Below are positions 1 through 6,849 of a DNA stretch of 64,000 nucleotides, in pieces; position 1 is the stretch's first letter; every line of letters begins with the position of its first letter. Origin of the DNA: Herbiconiux moechotypicola. GTDB lineage: Bacteria > Actinomycetota > Actinomycetes > Actinomycetales > Microbacteriaceae. Under the pieces are notes generated by a model that made no database searches, was not told the DNA's origin, and saw only the letters and a list, made by a program, of their open reading frames with translations. The position numbers and the translations under genes are program-made. Location of the stretch: NCBI RefSeq assembly GCF_024979255.1, contig NZ_JANLCN010000008.1, positions 124,001 through 188,000 of the forward strand, in the 5' to 3' direction.

Positions 1-1
1 G

Positions 2-286
2 CTCGAGGGCGAGCTCACCCTGCACATCGACTTCGACACCCACGTGCTCGGCCCGGGAGACTCCCTGCAGTTCGACTCCGTGCGCCCGCACCTCTACTCC
101 AACCGCGGCTCGGTGCCCGCCAAGGGGGTGTGGTTCGTGTTCGGCCGCCGGCAGCAGAACCTGGCGATGCCGGATGCGCCCACGGGCTCTGCGGGCCTGA
201 CGGGCGCGGGCGCCGCGCCGGGGCCGGCGACCCCGCCCGGCTCCGCGGTCGACGTGCTGCGGGCGATGGACGACCTCACGGCCTGA
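2..286 (+). CDS. C-terminal part of a cupin-domain protein, probably the end of an XRE-type HTH-cupin regulator (5' end outside window)
   Basis: Only the last 94 codons are present. The frame is open from base 2 and reads LEGELTLHIDF...VLGPGDSLQFDS.RPH, which is the final beta-strand pattern of a small cupin: a GPGDS turn, then a histidine in RPH. After the barrel comes an Ala/Pro/Gly-rich tail without recognisable fold. In actinobacteria such C-terminal cupins usually follow an N-terminal XRE helix-turn-helix, but that half is not in the window, so the regulator assignment is inference. It is convergent with the dehydrogenase that ends at 384. Confidence 0.55.
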   Translation, partial: LEGELTLHIDFDTHVLGPGDSLQFDSVRPHLYSNRGSVPAKGVWFVFGRRQQNLAMPDAPTGSAGLTGAGAAPGPATPPGSAVDVLRAMDDLTA

Positions 287-383
287 GCGGTGCCGGGCGG
301 GCGGGCCGGCCGCCGGGCGGCGGGACCGTCCGGTCGCCGGATGACCGGAGGGCCGGACCGCCTCGCGGCCCAGCCCTCCGCGG

Positions 384-1493
384 TCAGCCCCGCGCGTGCA
401 CCGCCGCGCGCGCTTCGGTCGCCCACGGGTCGACCAGCGTTTTGATCTGGGTCGAGCGGCCCTCCAGCAGCGGCTGCAGCGCATCCGTCGCCACCGCGTC
501 GAGGGGGATGACCTCGCCGGCGATGTCCGACCAGTCGTCGCGCGTGCCGAGGAGGCGTACGGCCTCGGGGAAATCGTCGCGGAAGACGTGGGCGACCGTG
601 CCGAGGATGGTGTACTCGCTGAGTGTCCAGCGGCCGAGGGGCAGGGCGGGTTCGCCGCGCTGGATGCCGACGGGCACGATCGTGGCCCCGGGCTTCGCCG
701 CGTCGAGCACCGACGCCAGCCCGGGGGCGGAGCCGCTGACCTCGAAGAACACGTCCACGTCCATGCCCAGCTCGTCGAGCCTCTCGGCCAGCGGGGTGGT
801 GCCCGCCTTGAGGGTCTCGGCCGCGCCCAGGCGGGAGGCGAGCTCGAGCCGGTCGTCGTTGAGGTCGACCACGAGCACGCGAGCCCCCGTGGCGGCGGCC
901 GCGACGGTGATGAACGCGCCGATGCCGCCCACCCCCACGATGACCGCGTCGTCGCCCGCCGAGAGTCCGCTGCGGCGCACCGCGTGCACCGCGATGGCCA
1001 TCGGCTGGGTGAGCCCGAGCGTGTCGAGGGGGAGGCCCGTCTCGGTGACGTCGAGGGTGATGGCGGCCGGCGACACCACGTAGCCTGCCAGCCCGCCGTC
1101 GTGCGCGAAACCGAGGGTGGAGTAGCTGCGGCAGAGGTTGGTGCGGCCCTGGCGGCAGGGCTTGCACTCGCCGCACGAGATGCCCGCGCCGCTCACCACG
1201 ACGGCGCCGACCGGGGGAGCGGTCACGCCCTCGCCCACCGCCTCGACGATCCCGGCGAACTCGTGGCCGAGTGCCACCGGAGGACGGGCGAGCACGAGCT
1301 CACGGCCGAACTCGGTGGCGTCGCTGCCGCACACGCCGCACACGGCCACGCGGATGAGCACCTCGCCCGGGCCCGGCTGCGGCACCGGCTGCTCGCCGAT
1401 GCGCAGGTCGCCCACCTCGTGCAGCACGGCGGAGGGCATCACGGCCGTGGCGGTCGTGCCGCCCGGTGCGGTGGTGGTGCCGGCCGTGCTCAT
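384..1493 (-). CDS. Zinc-binding medium-chain alcohol dehydrogenase (butanediol/sorbitol dehydrogenase-like)
   Basis: The 369-residue protein has the MDR layout. The catalytic-zinc region is CGVCGSD followed by GHEFAGIV (about residues 53-80), the structural-zinc cysteines lie in CGECKPCRQGRTNLC (about 110-124), and the nucleotide fold has a GVGGIGAF motif followed by an acidic VVDLND, which suggests NAD(H). It should oxidise or reduce a secondary alcohol or diol; the substrate cannot be read from sequence. Its start overlaps the stop of the upstream Dabb gene by 4 bp (ATGA), so the two are translationally coupled. It is one of three zinc MDR enzymes in this island (with those ending at 5158 and 14567), and a fourth lies at 19940. 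Confidence 0.85.
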   Translation of the reverse strand: MSTAGTTTAPGGTTATAVMPSAVLHEVGDLRIGEQPVPQPGPGEVLIRVAVCGVCGSDATEFGRELVLARPPVALGHEFAGIVEAVGEGVTAPPVGAVVVSGAGISCGECKPCRQGRTNLCRSYSTLGFAHDGGLAGYVVSPAAITLDVTETGLPLDTLGLTQPMAIAVHAVRRSGLSAGDDAVIVGVGGIGAFITVAAAATGARVLVVDLNDDRLELASRLGAAETLKAGTTPLAERLDELGMDVDVFFEVSGSAPGLASVLDAAKPGATIVPVGIQRGEPALPLGRWTLSEYTILGTVAHVFRDDFPEAVRLLGTRDDWSDIAGEVIPLDAVATDALQPLLEGRSTQIKTLVDPWATEARAAVHARG

Positions 1494-1801
1494 CGGAACG
1501 AGCCCTCCTCGATCGGCAGCTGCACGGCCGAGCGTTCGGCGATCATGCGGCCGAGGTGCTTCTCGTAGACCGCGAGGTGCGCGGGGTGGTCGAGGTAGGC
1601 GTCGAGCCCTGCGGCGTCGTCGAGCACGGCCGCCACGCCGTAGTCGGCGCCCGCGGGGCGCAGGTGGAGATTGGCGCCCGCGGTGTAGGAGCGGATCTCG
1701 GGGATCCCCACCGCCATCTCGCTCAGGGCGGCGGTCAGGGCCGCCACGTCATCGTCGGTGACGTCGTCTTTCCATCGGAAAGCGGCGAGGTGGAGGATCA
1801 T
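1490..1801 (-). CDS. Dabb (stress-responsive alpha/beta barrel) domain protein
   Basis: A 103-residue protein beginning MILHLAAFRWKDD, with a central barrel repeat and the conserved DYGVAAVLDD and DHPAHLAVYEKHL stretches of the Dabb family (dimeric ferredoxin-like barrels). Some members act as small cyclases or decarboxylases on polyketide or aromatic substrates; others are stress proteins. A frame extending to 1987 exists, but the start at 1801 is preceded by GAGAG and matches the family length. It is the first gene of a two-gene minus-strand unit and is divergent from the ketopantoate-reductase-like gene at 1939. Confidence 0.75.
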   Translation of the reverse strand: MILHLAAFRWKDDVTDDDVAALTAALSEMAVGIPEIRSYTAGANLHLRPAGADYGVAAVLDDAAGLDAYLDHPAHLAVYEKHLGRMIAERSAVQLPIEEGSFR

Positions 1802-1848
1802 CGTCTTCAGCTCTCTTCGTCGAGGTGGTGTGCAGCAATGACTTACAC

Positions 1849-1920
1849 ATCCGGGGTGTTGAGGCCAGAATATCCCCGGATGCACCCTCTTGTGTACATC
1901 TCTGCTGTATTGTCGGACAA
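1849..1920. promoter_or_regulatory. Divergent control region with two dyads (candidate operators)
   Basis: Between the divergent genes starting at 1801 and 1939 are a perfect 8-bp inverted repeat, ATCCGGGG (1849-1856) and CCCCGGAT (1874-1881), and a perfect palindrome TTGTCGGACAA (1910-1920), with a related TTGTGTACAT at 1890-1899. TTGT-N3-ACAA is the type of site bound by FadR-subfamily GntR repressors; a GntR gene of that subfamily lies at 5464-6183. The link is inferred. A strong ribosome site AAGGGAGG (1925-1932) then leads into the gene at 1939. Confidence 0.5.
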
Positions 1921-1938
1921 AACCAAGGGAGGTTGCGG

Positions 1939-2955
1939 ATGAGCGGACCGCGCATCGCCGTGCTGGGTGCCGGTGCCAACGGAGCATCGATCGGTGCCGA
2001 TCTCACCGTGGCCGGTCACGACGTGGTGCTGGTGGAGCAGTGGCCCTCGCACGTGGAGCGGATGCGGGCCGAGGGGCTCCGCATCATCACCCCCGAGAGC
2101 GAGCTGCGGGTGCGGCCGGAGGTCATCCACCTCTGCCAGGTCGCCGAGCTCACGCGTCCTTTCGACGTGGTGCTCATGCTCATGAAGGCCTACGACTCCC
2201 GCTGGGCCGCCGAGCTCATCCGACCCCACCTCGCCGCCGACGGCGTGATGGCGGGGGTGCAGAACGGCATGACCGCCGAGGTGGTGGCGAGCGTGGTGGG
2301 GGCCGAGCGCGCCGTCGGCACTGTCATCGAGTGCTCGGCGACCATGGACGAGCCCGGGATCGTGCACCGGCACACCGGCGTCGACCGCTCCTGGTACGCC
2401 GTCGACGCCGCCCCCGGCAAGGCCGACCGGGTGGCGGCGCTGCTCGCGCACTCGGGCACGGTGGCGAGGTTCGACGACATCGCCTCGGCGAAGTGGATGA
2501 AGCTCGTGAGCAACAGCACCCTGCTCGTGACCTCGGCGGTGCTCGGGCTGCCCATGCTCGACGCGCTGCACACGCCCGGGTACCGCGAGCTGATGGTGGC
2601 GGCCGGCAACGAGGCGCTCGCCGTCGGGCGCGCGGAGGGTCACGCGGTGCTGCCGATCTTCGGTCTCACCGCCGAGGAGATCGCCGACCCCGAGCGGGTG
2701 GTCGAGATCATGACCGACAAGCTCTTCGCCGGGTTCGTGGTGCCGGGCGCCACCACAACCGTGCTGCAGGACTGGCGCAAGGGACGGCACAGCGAGGTCG
2801 ACGACCTGAACGGGCACGTGGTCGAGCGGAGTCGTGTGCACGGGATCCCGACCCCGGTGAACGCCGCGGTCACCGAGCTCGCGCACCGCATCGAGCGCGG
2901 CGAGCTCGTGCCGGAGCCTGCGCACCTGGCGGAGATGGCCCGGGCCCTGGCGTGA
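1939..2955 (+). CDS. Ketopantoate reductase (PanE/ApbA) family oxidoreductase
   Basis: The 338-residue protein starts with the Rossmann motif GAGANGASIGADL and has the two-domain ApbA/PanE layout: an N-terminal NADP fold with VLMLMKAYDS and GVQNGMTAE, and a helical C-terminal domain with KWMKLVSNS and the DLNGH motif near residue 295. True PanE makes pantoate, but many homologues in catabolic clusters reduce other 2-oxoacids or act as dehydrogenases. The setting here, next to a transporter and alcohol dehydrogenases, argues for a catabolic paralogue. The ATG at 1939 was chosen for its AAGGGAGG ribosome site. It overlaps the next gene by 4 bp (GTGA). Confidence 0.8.
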   Translation: MSGPRIAVLGAGANGASIGADLTVAGHDVVLVEQWPSHVERMRAEGLRIITPESELRVRPEVIHLCQVAELTRPFDVVLMLMKAYDSRWAAELIRPHLAADGVMAGVQNGMTAEVVASVVGAERAVGTVIECSATMDEPGIVHRHTGVDRSWYAVDAAPGKADRVAALLAHSGTVARFDDIASAKWMKLVSNSTLLVTSAVLGLPMLDALHTPGYRELMVAAGNEALAVGRAEGHAVLPIFGLTAEEIADPERVVEIMTDKLFAGFVVPGATTTVLQDWRKGRHSEVDDLNGHVVERSRVHGIPTPVNAAVTELAHRIERGELVPEPAHLAEMARALA

Positions 2956-4037
2956 CCTCGGAGCAGCCCGCGGCCCTGCCCGAGGGGGTCGCCCCGGGGC
3001 GCGGCGCGGGGCGCGGCTCGGCTGCGGACGAGGGTCCGGATGCGCGGTCTGGCCGCCCGGGTAGGGGAGCACCCGCGGTGGTGGCGACCGTCGCGACGCT
3101 CGCGGCGGGCGCGGCGGTCGCCGTGCAGACCTCGGTGAACGGGCACGTGAGCGTGGCCACGGGCTCGCCGGTGCTCGCCACCGCGGTCAATCACGGTTCG
3201 GCGTTGCTCATCGCCCTCGTCGTGGCGCTCGCGATGGGCGCGCTGCCGCGGGCGGCGCGCAATCTGAGAGCGCGGCGGGCGCAGCTTCGACGCTGGTGGT
3301 TCCTCGGCGGGGTGATGGGGTTCGTCGCCGTGCTGGCGATCATCACGGTCACCCCCGAGGTCGGGGTCGTCGCGGTGGCCGTCGCGGTGACGCTCGGACA
3401 GCTCGCCGGCTCGGTGCTCGCCGACGGGGCGGGGCTCGGCCCTGGTGGGCGTCGCCCGCTCTCAGTGCTGCGCGCGGTCGGGCTCGCCGTCGCGGTCGCC
3501 GCCGTGGTGGTGGGGGCGCTCGGCCGCTTCGACCTCGGCAACGCCTTCGTCATCCCGGTGGTCGTGCTCGCCGGCGCCGTGATCGCGGTGCAGCAGGCGG
3601 CGAACGGCTGGCTGATCGTGGTGACGGGGGAGTTCGCGGCGATGTCGGTCATCAACTTCGTCACCTCGGGGGTGTTCGTGGGGATCGCGCTGCTCGTGTC
3701 GCTCGCGGTCGCGCCCATCGACTTCGGGGCGCTGCCGCCGTGGGCGCCGGTGGGCGGCACGCTCGGCGTCGCGATCGGGGTGGTGACCGCGCTCACGGTG
3801 CGTACCATCGGTGTGCTGAGCGCCATCCTGTGCATCGCCGCGGGTCAGGCCATCGCGGCGGTCGTGCTCGACCTCCTGGTGCCGGTCGACGCGGTCGGCC
3901 TCACCCCGGCCGCGATCGTGGCGGCGGCGCTCGCGGTGGCCGCGGTCGGCATCGCGGGACTCGGCTCCGCTCCGCGCCGGTCTTCGCGCCGTGCCCGCCG
4001 TCGAAGCCCGCTGGCGGAGACAGGGATCCTCCCGTGA
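2952..4037 (+). CDS. DMT-superfamily transporter with two fused DUF606 (YdcZ-like) halves
   Basis: A 361-residue membrane protein. After a polar Gly/Arg-rich N-terminus of about 40 residues come roughly ten hydrophobic helices in two similar halves: the first half contains VQTSVNGHVSVATGSPVLAT and the second VQQAANGWLIVVTGEFAAMS at the matching place. Single DUF606 proteins have five helices, so this is an internal duplication or fusion forming a complete carrier. It is probably an inner-membrane exporter or importer for the small metabolite handled by the flanking enzymes; the substrate is unknown. GTG start at 2952, overlapping both neighbours by 4 bp. Confidence 0.8.
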   Translation: MTSEQPAALPEGVAPGRGAGRGSAADEGPDARSGRPGRGAPAVVATVATLAAGAAVAVQTSVNGHVSVATGSPVLATAVNHGSALLIALVVALAMGALPRAARNLRARRAQLRRWWFLGGVMGFVAVLAIITVTPEVGVVAVAVAVTLGQLAGSVLADGAGLGPGGRRPLSVLRAVGLAVAVAAVVVGALGRFDLGNAFVIPVVVLAGAVIAVQQAANGWLIVVTGEFAAMSVINFVTSGVFVGIALLVSLAVAPIDFGALPPWAPVGGTLGVAIGVVTALTVRTIGVLSAILCIAAGQAIAAVVLDLLVPVDAVGLTPAAIVAAALAVAAVGIAGLGSAPRRSSRRARRRSPLAETGILP

Positions 4038-5158
4038 GCGCGGTCGACCGCTCCGAGGTGCGGGCCGCGGTCGCTCATCGTGGCGCGCGCGAGTTCACGC
4101 TGGAGACCGTCGCGCTGCGCGACCCCGGGCCGCGCGACGTCGTGGTGAGCATCGACGCCACCGCCTTCTGCTACAGCGACTGGATCGCACTCCGCGGCGA
4201 TTCTGGGCTGCCCGAGCTCGACCCCGATCCGTACCCCGTCGTGCTCGGCCATTCCGCGGTCGGCACGGTCGTCGAGGCCGGCCGCGACGCGCGGCATCGT
4301 GCGGGAGACCGCGTGCTCATCACCGCCACGCCCGAGTGCGGCGAGTGCTTCTGGTGCCGCGCGGGCCGCATCGACCAGTGCGAGCAGCTCTTCGTGCCCC
4401 CGCCGGTGATCGGCCGCCTCGCCGACGGTCGCGAGGTGCGTGCCCCCGGCGCCGCCGCCACCTACGCCGAGCTCACGGTGCTGCGCGACATCCAGGTGTT
4501 CCCGCTGCTGCCCGAGGGCGAGGGGCTCGCGGATGCGCACCTCGCGATGTTCGGCTGCGGCATCGTCTCGGGCATGGGCGCTGTGGTCAACGTGGGCGAG
4601 GTGATTCCCGGCAGCAGTGTGGTCGTGGTGGGGTGCGGGCAGGAGGGTCTCTGGATGGTGCAGGCGGCCCGGATGCTCGGAGCCGCCACGATCGTCGCCG
4701 TCGACCCCATCGCGTCACGGCGTGCGCTCGCGCTGCGGATCGGCGCCACCCACGCCGTCGACCCGGGCGAGGTCGCGCCCCGCGACGCTGTGCTCGACGC
4801 CACGCACGGTCGCGGCGCCGACACCGGGTTCGATGCGGGAGGCACGCTCGAGTCGGTGGGTCAGGCGTTCGCCTGCACCCGGCTGGGCGGCACGGTCGTC
4901 GTCACCTCGTACGTGCGCCGTGACTCCGAGGTGGCGCTGCCGCTGTTCGACCTCGCCCTGCGCGGGCGCGACGTGCGCAGCTCGCAGAGCGGCCGCCTCG
5001 ACATGCGCCGCGACCAGCAGCGGTTCCTTCCCTGGCTCGCCTCGGGCGCCGTCGACGCCGACGCGATGCTCGGAACCGTCCGTCCCCTCGAACGCATCGA
5101 CGACGCCCTCACCGCCTCCCGCACCCGCACCGAGCTCACCCCCGTCCTCGTCCCCTGA
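4034..5158 (+). CDS. Zinc-dependent medium-chain alcohol dehydrogenase (class III-like)
   Basis: 374 residues. The zinc MDR landmarks are FCYSDWIALRG and LGHSAVGTV in the catalytic domain, the structural-zinc cluster CGECFWCRAGRIDQC, and the coenzyme motif VVGCGQEGLWMVQ. The glutamate usual in GHE is replaced by serine (GHSA), as in the related enzyme at 13314, so both belong to one subfamily. The gene overlaps the transporter by 4 bp (GTGA) and ends a three-gene unit with 1939 and 2952. Downstream lies a block of long palindromic repeats. Substrate unknown. Confidence 0.82.
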   Translation: MSAVDRSEVRAAVAHRGAREFTLETVALRDPGPRDVVVSIDATAFCYSDWIALRGDSGLPELDPDPYPVVLGHSAVGTVVEAGRDARHRAGDRVLITATPECGECFWCRAGRIDQCEQLFVPPPVIGRLADGREVRAPGAAATYAELTVLRDIQVFPLLPEGEGLADAHLAMFGCGIVSGMGAVVNVGEVIPGSSVVVVGCGQEGLWMVQAARMLGAATIVAVDPIASRRALALRIGATHAVDPGEVAPRDAVLDATHGRGADTGFDAGGTLESVGQAFACTRLGGTVVVTSYVRRDSEVALPLFDLALRGRDVRSSQSGRLDMRRDQQRFLPWLASGAVDADAMLGTVRPLERIDDALTASRTRTELTPVLVP

Positions 5159-5199
5159 CCCGCCGCCCCGCGCATCCCGCCCCACACTGACCTCCCCTC

Positions 5200-5450
5200 G
5201 AGTGGGCTCAATCAGTCGCTTCCTCGCGTGGGATACGACTGATTGCGCCTACTCGAGGGTCGTTGCCACCCCCGCACCTCGCACCCCGGTGTTGGCGAGT
5301 GGGCTGGATCGGTCGTCTTGACTCGCGGGATGCGACTGATTGTGCCTACTCGAGGTTGGTTGCCACCCCCGCACTTCGCACTCCGGTGCTGGCGAGTGGG
5401 CTGGATCGGTCGCTTCCTCGCGCGGGATGCGACTGATTGCGCCTACTCGA
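5200..5450. repeat. Tandem array of a 97-bp palindromic repeat (2.6 copies) between convergent genes
   Basis: Copies start at 5200, 5297 and 5394 (period exactly 97 bp); the last stops near 5450 after about 57 bp. Each copy contains an imperfect palindrome: GAGTGGGCTCAATCAGTCG at its start pairs with CGACTGATTGCGCCTACTC about 30 bp later, and most differences between copies keep pairing as G-U wobble. The 40-bp linker between palindromes (TGCCACCCCCGCAC...) is also conserved. This looks like a REP/BIME-type intergenic element, and could serve as a bidirectional terminator for the genes ending at 5158 and 5464. Confidence 0.85.
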
Positions 5451-5463
5451 TGCCAGGGCGGGG

Positions 5464-6183
5464 TCAGGGGGTGTCGAAGATCTCGGGGTGGCGGGCGAGT
5501 TCGAGGCGGGTGCGGCGGATGTGGGAGGCGAGCACGCGTTCGGCCTCCTCGGCGTCGCGGCGGCGGAGCGCGGCCACGAGCAGGTGGTGCTCGTGGTGCA
5601 CGCTGCGGTCGCCCTCCGAGCGGAACACCGAGGTGTAGGCGCGCCGGTACGGCTGCGTGCGGTTCCAGAGCCGCAGCACGGTGTCGCCGAGCATGGTGGT
5701 GGGTGCCGCCTCGTAGCAGGAGAGGTGGAACTCCCGGTCGAGCCGCAGGAACACCTCGATGTCGGCCGCGCCCTCCATGCGGGTGGCGAGCAGCTCGAGG
5801 GCGTCGATGCCGTCCTCGCCGAGCAGCGGCACGTTGTAGCGCAGCAGCAGCGGCTCGAGCCGCTCGCGCACCTGGTAGATCTCCTCGCACTCGGCGAGGT
5901 TGAGCCGGGTGACCCAGGCGCCCGTGTTCGCGACGACGGTCACGAGCCCCTCGGCCTCGAGCATCCGGAGCGCCTCCCGCGCGGGCACCCGGCTCGCGCC
6001 GTGCCGGCCGGCCACGTCTTCTTGGCGGATGCGCGCCCCGGGCGGGTAGACGCCGGCGAGGATGGCGTCGCGCAGCTCGGCGGCGACCCGGGCGCCCGCG
6101 GCCCCGTGCGCGCCGCGATCGGCGGCACCCGTGGAGGCCGCCCCGCCCCTCGAGTCGGCGGTCGTGCTGGTATCGAGGCTCAT
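5464..6183 (-). CDS. GntR-family transcriptional regulator, FadR/FCD subfamily
   Basis: 239 residues. An Ala/Gly-rich N-terminus precedes a winged helix (about 33-95) with LRDAILAGVYPPGARI and SRVPAREALRMLEAEGLV, followed by an all-helical FCD ligand domain with the metal-site pattern D-x3-H (DREFHLSCYE) and HHEHHLLVAALRRRD. FCD regulators respond to small carboxylic acids and usually repress adjacent catabolic genes. It is the second gene after the VOC protein, with a 4-bp gap, so both are transcribed from the divergent region at 6719-6849. Likely targets are that pair and the dehydrogenase complex genes across the gap. Confidence 0.9.
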   Translation of the reverse strand: MSLDTSTTADSRGGAASTGAADRGAHGAAGARVAAELRDAILAGVYPPGARIRQEDVAGRHGASRVPAREALRMLEAEGLVTVVANTGAWVTRLNLAECEEIYQVRERLEPLLLRYNVPLLGEDGIDALELLATRMEGAADIEVFLRLDREFHLSCYEAAPTTMLGDTVLRLWNRTQPYRRAYTSVFRSEGDRSVHHEHHLLVAALRRRDAEEAERVLASHIRRTRLELARHPEIFDTP

Positions 6184-6187
6184 GCTG

Positions 6188-6718
6188 TCATTCTGCCGGG
6201 TGCGCGGGATGCCAGAGCCTCACCGGCGCCCCCACCTCGTAGGCCTTGCCCCCGGGAAAGCTCACGAGCTCGAACTGCATGCCCCAAGGACTCCTGAAAT
6301 ACACCCACCGCTGCCCCTCCGCCGCCTGCCTGCTGGCGGTGGGGTCGCCCATCACCTCCACGCCGCGCTCGCGCAGGGCGGCGACCGCCGCATCCATGTC
6401 GTCGACGTAGAGCGCCAGGTGGTGCCCGCCGATGTCGCTGTTCCGCGGCTGCGGTGCCTGCGGCCCGGCCGCGTCGTACTGGAACACCTCGAGGTTGGTG
6501 CCGGTGCCGAGGCGGTAGAAGCGGATCTCGCGGATCTCGGTGCGCGGGTCGACCCCGATGTGCACCTGCATCCAGTCGTCGTCGGCGCGCTTGGCCCCGA
6601 GCGTGTAGACGTGCACGGCACCGAGCACCCCCACCAGGAACTCTTCGGCCTGATCGAGGTCGGGCACGGTGAACCCCACGTGGTCGAGCCCTCTGACTCC
6701 GGGAATTGCGCTGCTCAT
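6188..6718 (-). CDS. VOC-superfamily (glyoxalase/dioxygenase fold) protein
   Basis: 176 residues with paired beta-alpha-beta-beta-beta units: GLDHVGFTVPDLDQAEEF at the start, GGHHLALYVDDMDAAVAALR in the middle and FRSPWGMQFELVSFP at the end. Candidate metal ligands are the histidines of DHVGF and HHLAL and the glutamate of QFELV. VOC enzymes include lyases, epimerases and extradiol dioxygenases; the sequence does not decide which. ATG at 6718 was chosen over an upstream extension to 6832 because GAGGAGG lies just before it and the fold starts there. Confidence 0.8.
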   Translation of the reverse strand: MSSAIPGVRGLDHVGFTVPDLDQAEEFLVGVLGAVHVYTLGAKRADDDWMQVHIGVDPRTEIREIRFYRLGTGTNLEVFQYDAAGPQAPQPRNSDIGGHHLALYVDDMDAAVAALRERGVEVMGDPTASRQAAEGQRWVYFRSPWGMQFELVSFPGGKAYEVGAPVRLWHPAHPAE

Positions 6719-6762
6719 GCGACCTCCTCGACGCTTGATTGCGTCCATTATGCGCCGGATGA

Positions 6763-6812
6763 TCGCAATTTGCGACCATTGATCGTGGTGGAGCTTGCGA
6801 TTGGATCCAATC
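6763..6812. promoter_or_regulatory. Two perfect palindromes in the divergent VOC / dehydrogenase promoter region
   Basis: TCGCAATTTGCGA (6763-6775; arms TCGCAA/TTGCGA) and GATTGGATCCAATC (6799-6812; perfect 14-bp palindrome) lie 23 bp apart. Partial copies (TTGATTGCGTCC, TTGCGACCATTGATCG, TTGCGATTGG) fill the same gap. They are the only AT-rich dyads nearby and sit where a regulator would control both the VOC-GntR unit and the E1-E2 unit. Binding by the adjacent GntR protein is inference. Confidence 0.6.
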
Positions 6813-6849
6813 ATCCGTATCGTTCTCGGCAAGCGAAGGGATGGCGAAG

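Noticed and set aside
1843-3072. 409-codon minus-strand frame opposite the ketopantoate-reductase-like gene
   Set aside because: His/Pro/Arg-rich shadow without motifs; the plus-strand gene has a Rossmann motif and ribosome site.
5200-5450. CRISPR array
   Set aside because: The 97-bp unit is conserved throughout, with no unique spacers and no cas genes nearby.
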